Of a DNA stretch of 64,000 bases, positions 44,179 to 51,249 are shown one piece after another. The DNA is from Virgibacillus_F sp049310925. Lineage in GTDB: Bacteria; Bacillota; Bacilli; Bacillales; Amphibacillaceae. The DNA lies in the NCBI RefSeq assembly GCF_049310925.1, contig NZ_JBMERP010000002.1, positions 108,141-172,140 on the forward strand, given 5' to 3'. The position numbers and the translations under genes are program-made. A model generated the notes under the pieces. It saw only the letters and a list, made by a program, of their open reading frames with translations. It did no database searches and had not been told where the DNA came from. Each line of letters starts with the position of its first letter. The stretch's first letter is position 1.

Positions 44179-44485
44179 TGCGACGTTACTTACCGCTACG
44201 GAAATACACTACGCGCACCTTAGGGAGGCTGTTGAGCCTCCTCGTGCTCCGCACTGCGGGGTCTCACCGATGCCTTTTCCTCCCGCAGGAGTCTCCGTGT
44301 ATTTCCTTCGCTGGCATAGAACTAAACAAACGACCACCATGAATACTATATTGATTGGAGTGGAGGCAGAATACGAAGACCCCGAAAGAAGCGTTCTTTG
44401 CTTCTGAGGAGACTGAGGCCGTGCCCGTGGAAAGCGAAGTATTCTGCCGGAACGGCGGCGTAAAAAGAATTTTCACTACGCTGCA
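44179..44485. repeat. Compound GC-rich inverted-repeat element, copy 1
   Basis: Fills the pnp-ylxY gap together with about 140 bases of plain sequence downstream (44486-44630, nothing else seen). Two GC-rich palindromic arms face each other. Arm A has ends GGAAATACAC (44200-44209)/GTGTATTTCC (44297-44306). Arm B has ends GGCAGAATAC (44365-44374)/GTATTCTGCC (44439-44448). Outer ends TGCGACGTTAC (44179) and CTACGCTGCA (44476-44485) are imperfect inverted repeats. The same arms recur in opposite order at 59666-60116. Internal open frames show no protein family. Confidence 0.7.
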
Positions 44486-44630
44486 CTTTACATCGACTAC
44501 GAAATTTCAAGAGCTACAATAATTACGAAGGTTTTTTCTATCTATCTCTAAGACACATCCGCTTCCCTGTGCTTTTCCTCGCATATCTTGTCCTTTTTGT
44601 TCATATGATTGGAAGTAGAGGGGGATGAGT

Positions 44631-45584
44631 ATGTATAAAAGGGTTATCCAGGCACTTGTATTTTTCTTATTAGTTTTTCTATCCTACAATCAATTTTCTA
44701 ATCCTTATTCAATTGAAAACATCAATACAATTTCAGATATACAACACACGATGAAGGAAAAGGATCCACTTTATAGTGAATTAGTAATAAAGAAAACGGC
44801 GTACAAGATTCCACCACAAAATGCAGTGATTGACAAAGTATGGAAAAAAATTCCTGGATTAAATGGCAGAGTTGTTGACGTTGAGAAGTCCTATCAAAAA
44901 ATGAAAAAAGATGGAGTATTTAATAAAAATCTACTCGTGTTCAATGAAGTGAAGCCATCTATTACATTAAAAGACTTGCCACCTGCTCCTATTTATCGGG
45001 GCAACCCGAATAAAAAAATGGTTGCATTAATGGTCAATGTTTCATGGGGGACGGAGTACATACCAGAAATATTAAATATATTGAAAGAACATAAAGTAAA
45101 GGCAACATTTTTTATTGATGGAAAATGGGCGAAAAATAATGCGAAATATGTAGAGATGATAAGTGAACAAGGGCATGCTATTGGTAATCATGCATATAAC
45201 CATCCAGATATGGCTCGCTTGTCAGAGCAAGAGATTAACGAACAAATTAAACTTACCAACGATACCATAGAAGCAATCATTGGTGAAGAACCAACATTTT
45301 TCGCACCACCTAGTGGAAGTTTTACTGAACAAGTCGTAAAAGTAGTATCAGATTATAAGATGCAAACAATATTATGGAGTGTAGATACCATTGATTGGAA
45401 GAATCCTTCAGTATCTGTTATGATGAATCGAGTATTATCTAAACTTCACCCTGGTGCAACAATATTAATGCATCCAACTGAAGCTATTGTTCGTGGATTG
45501 GATGGTTTAATCGTTGCAATTAAAAAGGATGGATATCATATGGGTACTGTTAAAAAGTTACTTTCTGAGAATCGGATAAATTAG
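44631..45584 (+). CDS. ylxY: Polysaccharide deacetylase-like sporulation protein YlxY
   Basis: A 317-aa exported protein with an N-terminal membrane anchor/signal (VIQALVFFLLVFLSYNQF) and a C-terminal NodB-type fold from about residue 120: VKATFFIDGKWAKNNAKYVE, then GHAIGNHAYNHPDMARLSEQ with the metal-site histidines. Motif 1, normally TFDDG with the catalytic base, reads VALMVNVSWGTEY, so the catalytic aspartates are absent. This agrees with what I recall of B. subtilis YlxY. It may therefore be non-catalytic or use another mechanism. ATG at 44631 fits the SD AGAGGGGG better than 44625. Confidence 0.88.
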   Translation: MYKRVIQALVFFLLVFLSYNQFSNPYSIENINTISDIQHTMKEKDPLYSELVIKKTAYKIPPQNAVIDKVWKKIPGLNGRVVDVEKSYQKMKKDGVFNKNLLVFNEVKPSITLKDLPPAPIYRGNPNKKMVALMVNVSWGTEYIPEILNILKEHKVKATFFIDGKWAKNNAKYVEMISEQGHAIGNHAYNHPDMARLSEQEINEQIKLTNDTIEAIIGEEPTFFAPPSGSFTEQVVKVVSDYKMQTILWSVDTIDWKNPSVSVMMNRVLSKLHPGATILMHPTEAIVRGLDGLIVAIKKDGYHMGTVKKLLSENRIN

Positions 45585-45624
45585 GTAACTGTAACCGTAC
45601 ACAAAATTATAGGAGGACACATCA

Positions 45625-46845
45625 TTGATTGAAAAACATACATGTAAAAATGGGTTGCGAGTTGTACATGAAAAAATCTCTACAGTCAGATCCGTGACAA
45701 TCGGTATTTGGGTATTAACCGGATCACGTAATGAAACGGAATCAAATAATGGCGTTTCACATTTTTTGGAGCATATGTTTTTTAAAGGAACAGAGACCAG
45801 ATCAGCAAAAGATATAGCTGAAGCATTCGATGCTATTGGTGGGCAGGTTAATGCATTCACTTCAAAAGAATATACGTGTTTTTATGCGAAAGTTTTAGAT
45901 AATCATAAAGAATATGCTTTAGAAATCTTATCAGACATGTTTTTTAATTCTTCTTTTGATGAAGGGGAAATGGAACGAGAGAAAAAAGTTGTATTAGAAG
46001 AGATAAAAATGTATGAAGATACACCTGATGATATTGTTCATGACCTTTTATCGCATGCTTCGTATGGAGATCATCCATTAGGCTATCCGATACTTGGTAC
46101 TGAAAGTCATTTAAAGTCATTTACTCCAAATACATTAAGGAATTATATCGCTGACAGGTATACTCCAGATAATGTCGTTGTTTCTGTGGCAGGCAATGTT
46201 GACGATCATTTTATTAGTAGAGTGGAAGAACATTTTGGCCAGTACCAGCCTAAAGAAAATAAGACATCATTGGTAAAACCTGTATTTCATGCAAAACATA
46301 TGGAACGGAATAAAGAGACAGAACAAGCACATTTATGTATTGGGTATGATGGATTACCAATTGGTGATGATCTTACATATAGTTTGATTGTTATGAATAA
46401 TGTTTTAGGTGGTAGTATGAGTTCCAGACTATTTCAGGAAGTTAGAGAACAGCAAGGTTTAGCATATGCTGTATTTTCATATCACTCTTCATTTTTAGAC
46501 AGTGGAATTTTGACTGTCTATGCAGGTACAGGTAAAGAACAATTGCCTTTGTTAAGGGATACGATTTCTAGCACTGTTAACGAACTGATTTCATCTGGAT
46601 TAACAGATAAGGAATTGAATAACAGTAAAGAACAATTAAAAGGTAACCTACTATTGAGCCTTGAAAGTTCCAATAGTCGTATGAGCAGAAATGGCCGAAA
46701 TGAACTACTTCTAAATAGGCATCGGACAATGGACGATATGATAAAAGAGATTGATGCCGTCGATCACGGAACTATCCAATCTGTAATAGAAACAATATTC
46801 AAGTCAGAACCATCAACTGCTTTAATTGCTCCAAAGCAAAACTAA
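45625..46845 (+). CDS. mlpA: M16 family zinc metallopeptidase MlpA (YmxG)
   Basis: Insulinase/processing-peptidase family enzyme. The inverted zinc motif HFLEH (H46, E49, H50) and the downstream acidic ligand (VVLEEIKMYED, about residue 125) are intact, so it should be active. The second, non-catalytic M16 half covers the C-terminal part (LFQEVREQQGLAYAVFSYHS). 406 aa. TTG start eight bases after AGGAGG. In B. subtilis the homologue influences protease gene expression. Confidence 0.92.
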   Translation: MIEKHTCKNGLRVVHEKISTVRSVTIGIWVLTGSRNETESNNGVSHFLEHMFFKGTETRSAKDIAEAFDAIGGQVNAFTSKEYTCFYAKVLDNHKEYALEILSDMFFNSSFDEGEMEREKKVVLEEIKMYEDTPDDIVHDLLSHASYGDHPLGYPILGTESHLKSFTPNTLRNYIADRYTPDNVVVSVAGNVDDHFISRVEEHFGQYQPKENKTSLVKPVFHAKHMERNKETEQAHLCIGYDGLPIGDDLTYSLIVMNNVLGGSMSSRLFQEVREQQGLAYAVFSYHSSFLDSGILTVYAGTGKEQLPLLRDTISSTVNELISSGLTDKELNNSKEQLKGNLLLSLESSNSRMSRNGRNELLLNRHRTMDDMIKEIDAVDHGTIQSVIETIFKSEPSTALIAPKQN

Positions 46846-46852
46846 TTTGTTT

Positions 46853-46884
46853 AATGACCTATATGACATAGGTCATTTTTTTTT
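46853..46884 (+). terminator. Intrinsic terminator after mlpA
   Basis: AATGACCTA (46853-46861) pairs with TAGGTCATT (46869-46877) around a seven-base loop, followed by a T-run. Confidence 0.85.
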
Positions 46885-46916
46885 ACATATAGTTATAGTA
46901 CGTCTTATTAAATGAG

Positions 46917-47159
46917 GTGAGAGGTATCCGTTACAAAGACATCAGTGGAAAAGAGATTGTAAATGTCAGCCATGGTTCTAGATTAGGTGTTCTTGGTGCT
47001 ACTGATTTGGAAATTGATGAAAGAACCGGACAAATTAATTCATTCATCATTCCAAATTATAAATGGTTTGGTTTGAAAAAAGAAGGTGCGGAAACCAAAA
47101 TTTATTGGAATTCAATAAAAAAGATTGGCGAAGATATGATTATGGTTGAAACAGATTAA
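46917..47159 (+). CDS. ymxH: PRC-barrel sporulation protein YmxH/YlmC family
   Basis: An 80-aa PRC-barrel protein: SGKEIVNVSHGSRLGVLGATDLEID, then FIIPNYKWFGLKKEG and KKIGEDMIMVE. The family is widespread in endospore formers with unknown precise function. Start is uncertain. GTG at 46917 lies inside the purine-rich SD-like tract GAGGTGA (46914-46920). An ATC at 46926 sits at ideal spacing and would give MRYKDISGKE, which I recall aligning without a gap to family members that begin MRLSELSGKE. The conservative GTG is given here. Confidence 0.82.
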   Translation: MRGIRYKDISGKEIVNVSHGSRLGVLGATDLEIDERTGQINSFIIPNYKWFGLKKEGAETKIYWNSIKKIGEDMIMVETD

Positions 47160-47180
47160 AGTTTTAAATTTGTTGGCATA

Positions 47181-47219
47181 AAGGGGTTAGTAGCTAATAG
47201 TTACTAGCCTTTTTTTTAT
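47181..47219 (+). terminator. Intrinsic terminator after ymxH
   Basis: GGTTAGTA (47185-47192) pairs with TACTAGCC (47202-47209), one G-U pair, followed by nine Ts. Confidence 0.8.
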
Positions 47220-47239
47220 TTTTATCTTTTCAATTATTC

Positions 47240-47266
47240 ACTAACCCTGAGAAAACACATAAGCTA
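47240..47266 (+). promoter_or_regulatory. Sigma-K-like promoter of dpaAB
   Basis: AC (47240-47241), 16-base spacer, CATAAGCTA (47258-47266). This matches the SigK pattern AC-N16-CATANNNTA exactly and lies about 50 bases before the dpaA start and after the ymxH terminator. Dipicolinate synthase is SigK-controlled in the mother cell of B. subtilis, so the match is biologically sensible. Confidence 0.65.
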
Positions 47267-47314
47267 TAAAAGTAATGAATTCAAAATGCCTTTTTGTATA
47301 GCAAGGAGTGTTTA

Positions 47315-48202
47315 ATGTATATGGGTAATTTAATAGCTGTAATAGGTGGCGATGCCAGATATTTAGAACTAATACAGCAGCTTCAAAAACTAGAAGATAC
47401 AACCATTTGCTTAATTGGATTTGATAAATTAAACCAAGGATATACCGGTTTAAAACAAATGGATTTTTCTGAACTAGATCCCAAGAAATTAGATATGGTA
47501 ATTCTACCTGTGACAGGAACAGATGATACTGGGATAATTGAACCTGTTTTTTCAGATCAGCCCATTTATTTAACAAAAGACTGGGTCCAACAATTAAAAA
47601 GTAGTGTTTTAATTTTTACTGGTATTACAAATGATTATTTAACTTCTATTACACGTGATACGAATCGCCGTTTGATTACGTTATTTGACAGGGATGACAT
47701 AGCGGTATACAACTCTATACCAACTGCAGAAGGAACAATTATGATGGTAATTGAACATACAGATTTTACTATCCATTCTGCAAATGTTCTCGTGGTTGGT
47801 TTTGGACGTGTTGGAAAAACAATTGCAAATAAGTTTGCTGCACTTGGTGCCAACGTGTCAGTTTGTGCTAGAAAAACAGAAGATTTGGCACGTGTTTCAG
47901 AAATGGGCTACGAAGCTATTTTATTCGATCAACTTTCAAGTAGCACATCAAGTTGCGACATATTAATTAATACCATTCCAGCACCTGTAATTACTAAAGA
48001 GGCTATTCAATATCTTCCGTCTCATGGATTAATTATTGATTTAGCATCAAAACCAGGTGGTACTGATTTTGAATATGCTGAACAAAGGGGAATTCAAGCT
48101 ATTCTAGCGAAAAGCTTGCCTGGAATCGTTGCACCTAAAACAGCTGGAAGAATTTTGGCGGACGTCATTAAACAGTTTTTAACTGGCAAGGAGGAAAAAT
48201 GA
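47315..48202 (+). CDS. dpaA: Dipicolinate synthase subunit A (SpoVFA)
   Basis: With DpaB it oxidises dihydrodipicolinate to dipicolinic acid in the mother cell; DPA with calcium gives spores their heat resistance. The Rossmann NAD(P) motif VVGFGRVGKTIANKFAALG (about residues 155-175) lies after an N-terminal domain starting IAVIGGDARYLELIQQL. ATG at 47315 follows AAGGAG by six bases; 295 aa. The stop overlaps dpaB. Confidence 0.95.
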   Translation: MYMGNLIAVIGGDARYLELIQQLQKLEDTTICLIGFDKLNQGYTGLKQMDFSELDPKKLDMVILPVTGTDDTGIIEPVFSDQPIYLTKDWVQQLKSSVLIFTGITNDYLTSITRDTNRRLITLFDRDDIAVYNSIPTAEGTIMMVIEHTDFTIHSANVLVVGFGRVGKTIANKFAALGANVSVCARKTEDLARVSEMGYEAILFDQLSSSTSSCDILINTIPAPVITKEAIQYLPSHGLIIDLASKPGGTDFEYAEQRGIQAILAKSLPGIVAPKTAGRILADVIKQFLTGKEEK

Positions 48203-48810
48203 TGAGCTTAGCAGGTAAACGAATTGGTTTTGGAGTTACGGGATCACATTGCACATATGACGAGGTGTTCCCGGAGATTGAGAAATTAATGAACCTAGGT
48301 GCGGAGGTTGTTCCAATTGTGACATATACAGTAAGAACGACTGACACAAAATTTGGTAAGGCAGAAGATCATATTGAACGAATTGAATCTATAACAGGTA
48401 AAAAAGTGATTGCTACAATGCCGGATGCAGAACCACTTGGACCTAAAGAGCCACTTGATTGTATGGTAATCGCTCCGTTAACAGGCAATTCAATGAGTAA
48501 ATTTGCAAATGCTCTAACAGATTCACCAGTTTTAATGGCGGCAAAGGCTACTATGAGGAATCGAAAACCAGTTGTGTTAGGTATTTCAACCAATGATGCG
48601 CTTGGTCTAAATGGAGTGAATTTAATGCGGTTAATGGCAAGTAAATACATCTATTTTATTCCGTATGGCCAGGATGATCCATTCAAGAAACCAAATTCAC
48701 TAGTTGCACACATGGATAAATTAACTGATACTATAGAATCAGCACTATTATTTGAACAAATTCAACCAGTCATTATGCCCTACCTAGATAATAATGAGGT
48801 AGTAAAGTAG
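48199..48810 (+). CDS. dpaB: Dipicolinate synthase subunit B (SpoVFB)
   Basis: Flavoprotein-like (Dfp/UbiX fold) partner of DpaA. N-terminal GFGVTGSHCTYDEVFPEIEKL, then DCMVIAPLTGNSMSKFANALTDSP, a typical flavoprotein loop, and FVPF-like IYFIPYGQDDPFKKPNS. 203 aa. Two tandem ATGs (48199, 48202), SD AAGGAGG. It is normally followed by asd, which is absent; dapG follows directly. Confidence 0.95.
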   Translation: MMSLAGKRIGFGVTGSHCTYDEVFPEIEKLMNLGAEVVPIVTYTVRTTDTKFGKAEDHIERIESITGKKVIATMPDAEPLGPKEPLDCMVIAPLTGNSMSKFANALTDSPVLMAAKATMRNRKPVVLGISTNDALGLNGVNLMRLMASKYIYFIPYGQDDPFKKPNSLVAHMDKLTDTIESALLFEQIQPVIMPYLDNNEVVK

Positions 48811-48820
48811 AGGTGCTTAA

Positions 48821-50044
48821 ATGACAATTTTAGTACAAAAATTCGGGGGTACATCATTACAATCAAAAGCCAGCATTTCAAAAGTAGTTTCCCATATAAA
48901 AAATGCAATAGAGAAAGAATATAAACTGGTAGTTGTAGTATCAGCATTAGGCCGTAATCCTGATCCTTATGCTACTGATACCTTACTGGGTCTTATTGAT
49001 ACGTCTATACCTCTTTACGATAAACGTGAAACCGATCTATTACTGTCTTGCGGTGAAACGATTGCAAGCGTAGTGATATCAAACGAATTACAGTGTAATG
49101 GTATTAAATCAGTTGCACTCACAGGCGCACAGGCGGGGATTATCACCACATCAGAACATACCAACGCAAAAATTAAAGGCATAAATACGGCACGTTTATT
49201 AAACGAATTGGATAAGTCTGATGTTGTAATAGTTGCAGGTTTCCAAGGACAAACTTCAACAGGTGAAATAACCACTATTGGCAGGGGGGGTAGCGACACA
49301 ACTGCCGCTGCACTTGGGGTAGCACTTAATGCTGAAAAGGTGGAAATCTTCACCGATGTTAACGGAATCATGACAGCCGACCCACGTATGGTAAAATCCG
49401 CAAGACAATTAAAATTTGTAACGTATACAGAAATGTGTAATTTAGCATATCAGGGTGCTAAAGTCGTTCATCCCCGCGCAGTTGAACTTGTTATGCAAGC
49501 AAATATACCATTGCACGTTCGATCTACTTATTCAAATGAAGAAGGAACACTGGTAACAAATTCAAGTGTCCATGAAATACGAGACCAGCTTATAACAGGT
49601 ATTGCTCATATGCCAGCGATAACACAAATCAAAATAAAGAACAGGGACGAGATTCATCGACTCCATTCTGAAGTGTTTAAGGTGTTGGCAGATGCAGGAA
49701 TTTCCGTTGATTTTATCAATATATCACCAACCGGATTACTTTTTACCATCCCTAAGGATTACACCCAGACTGCAGTTGATCATATAACCAAATTAGGTTT
49801 TCATCCGCAAGTAAATGAAAATTGTGCTAAGATTTCAGTAGTAGGTGCTGGAATGAGGGGCGTTCCTGGCATTGCTTCTAGAATAGTTCATTCACTAACT
49901 GAAAAAGGAATTCAAATCCTGCAATCTGCTGATAGCCATACCACAATTTGGGTATTAATACATGATAAAGACGTAATGACTGCGGTTAATGCGTTACACA
50001 GTGATTTTGATTTAAGTTTACCATTAAAAACCAGTGTACAATAA
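48821..50044 (+). CDS. dapG: Aspartokinase (DapG/LysC type)
   Basis: Phosphorylates aspartate, the first step toward lysine, dipicolinate, diaminopimelate, threonine and methionine. Kinase domain begins VQKFGGTSLQSKASI; GRGGSDTTAAALGVALNA and EIFTDVNGIMTADPR are conserved active-site segments; two ACT-type regulatory repeats follow from about residue 265. 407 aa, similar to DapG of B. subtilis. The position after dpaAB fits supply of the DPA pathway. asd and dapA, its usual partners, are not adjacent. Confidence 0.93.
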   Translation: MTILVQKFGGTSLQSKASISKVVSHIKNAIEKEYKLVVVVSALGRNPDPYATDTLLGLIDTSIPLYDKRETDLLLSCGETIASVVISNELQCNGIKSVALTGAQAGIITTSEHTNAKIKGINTARLLNELDKSDVVIVAGFQGQTSTGEITTIGRGGSDTTAAALGVALNAEKVEIFTDVNGIMTADPRMVKSARQLKFVTYTEMCNLAYQGAKVVHPRAVELVMQANIPLHVRSTYSNEEGTLVTNSSVHEIRDQLITGIAHMPAITQIKIKNRDEIHRLHSEVFKVLADAGISVDFINISPTGLLFTIPKDYTQTAVDHITKLGFHPQVNENCAKISVVGAGMRGVPGIASRIVHSLTEKGIQILQSADSHTTIWVLIHDKDVMTAVNALHSDFDLSLPLKTSVQ

Positions 50045-50075
50045 CAGGAAAATTATATGCTTTTAAAAAATTAAG

Positions 50076-50105
50076 CTACCAACAAAAAATTGTTGGTAGT
50101 TTTTA
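50076..50105 (+). terminator. Intrinsic terminator after dapG
   Basis: Perfect ten-base stem CTACCAACAA (50076-50085)/TTGTTGGTAG (50090-50099), AAAA loop, then a T-run. It ends the dpaAB-dapG transcript. Confidence 0.9.
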
Positions 50106-50171
50106 TAATAAGAAGACATCCTATTGTTCATACTACTTGGTAACAGGATAAACAAGAGGAGTGTTCCAAAA

Positions 50172-50900
50172 ATGAATAATGAAACTTCAATGGAGAAAGA
50201 AAAAAAACAAGATGATGACAATAAGTCGGCTTTGGTTGAAAAAATACAGCAGCTTGGCCAATCCAATGTTCCGCAGGCCCCTGACTCTAATATTCATGTG
50301 TTGACTATTATAGGACAAGTTGAAGGTCATATACAATTGCCGCCACAAAATAAAACAACAAAGTATGAGCATTTAATTCCACAGTTAATAGCTATTGAAC
50401 AAAATCCTAAAATTGAAGCAGTGATCATTTTACTTAATACAGTTGGTGGGGATGTTGAAGCTGGGCTTGCTTTGTCTGAAATGATAGCATCTATCTCAAA
50501 GCCAACAGTATCAATTGTACTGGGTGGAGGGCATTCAATTGGGGTACCTATAGCTGTGGCTACGGATTATTCATTTATTGTTCCTACCGCTACCATGATT
50601 ATTCACCCTATACGCCTAACAGGAATGGTTATCGGAGTACCTCAAACGTTTGAATACCTTGATAAAATGCAGGACAGAGTAGTTAATTTCGTAATAGGTC
50701 ATTCAAATATAGCAGAGGAAAAATTCAAGGATCTAATGTTCGCAAAAGGTAATCTAACACGTGATATTGGATCAAATGTTGTAGGGGCAGATGCAGTAGA
50801 ATATGGATTAATCGACGCAATTGGTGGGGTTAAAGAAGCAATGGAAAAGGTAAATGAACTTATTGGCAAAACCAAACATAACGGAAGTGAAACGCAATGA
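50172..50900 (+). CDS. tepA: ClpP-like serine peptidase TepA (translocation-enhancing protein)
   Basis: ClpP/crotonase-fold protease named for its effect on protein export in B. subtilis. Catalytic serine S122 lies in LGGGHSIGVPIA and histidine H145 in TMIIHPIRLTG, both as in ClpP. The N-terminal 40 residues are polar and probably disordered. ATG at 50172 has SD GAGGAGTG; the TTG 48 bases upstream has none. 242 aa. Stop overlaps ylzJ (ATGA). Confidence 0.92.
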   Translation: MNNETSMEKEKKQDDDNKSALVEKIQQLGQSNVPQAPDSNIHVLTIIGQVEGHIQLPPQNKTTKYEHLIPQLIAIEQNPKIEAVIILLNTVGGDVEAGLALSEMIASISKPTVSIVLGGGHSIGVPIAVATDYSFIVPTATMIIHPIRLTGMVIGVPQTFEYLDKMQDRVVNFVIGHSNIAEEKFKDLMFAKGNLTRDIGSNVVGADAVEYGLIDAIGGVKEAMEKVNELIGKTKHNGSETQ

Positions 50901-51100
50901 TACTATACACGCCTATGTTAGAATCTGACATTTTTCCAGAAGACACTAACAGTCATTCGAATAGATCTGTAATTATTCACCAAAACAGATCTGTCTATGT
51001 AGAAAAAAATAAAGACGGGAAGTATCAGATCCTTCAATTGCTCTCAACAGATCCACATGATTTCATGAACCCAAGCTATCAACCAGGGGCTATTCTATAA
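50897..51100 (+). CDS. ylzJ: YlzJ-like small protein
   Basis: A 67-aa protein (MILYTPMLESDIFPEDTN... then HDFMNPSYQPGAIL) matching the YlzJ family that follows tepA in Bacillaceae. No membrane segment or catalytic motif; function unknown. Translation is probably coupled to tepA through the ATGA overlap. Confidence 0.85.
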   Translation: MILYTPMLESDIFPEDTNSHSNRSVIIHQNRSVYVEKNKDGKYQILQLLSTDPHDFMNPSYQPGAIL

Positions 51101-51139
51101 TCCCCTAAATTAATCAGAGATTCAATATACATTCTATGC

Positions 51140-51200
51140 TATAATAGCCTTAGGTAATAGATATGGTCGAACCCTTGTCAAAGTTTAGTGGCAGGGGTTT
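51140..51200 (+). promoter_or_regulatory. Possible promoter and attenuator before spoIIIE
   Basis: A TATAAT box at 51140-51145 without a good -35 is followed by a hairpin AACCCTTGTC (51170-51179)/GGCAGGGGTT (51190-51199) with two G-U pairs and a short T tract. The hairpin may end ylzJ transcripts or attenuate spoIIIE. Evidence is modest. Confidence 0.4.
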
Positions 51201-51249
51201 CATATTCTATTAATAATACTATTTTTTGATTTACTTGAGGTGAAAAAGC

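Noticed and set aside
44064..44342. 92-codon frame over the pnp end and the repeat
   Set aside because: It begins inside pnp, crosses the terminator and runs through a palindromic repeat; no protein family resemblance and no SD.
44179..44485. CRISPR array or tRNA cluster in the GC-rich gap
   Set aside because: The repeats are inverted palindromic arms, not regularly spaced direct repeats, and no cloverleaf with a CCA-type acceptor stem is apparent.
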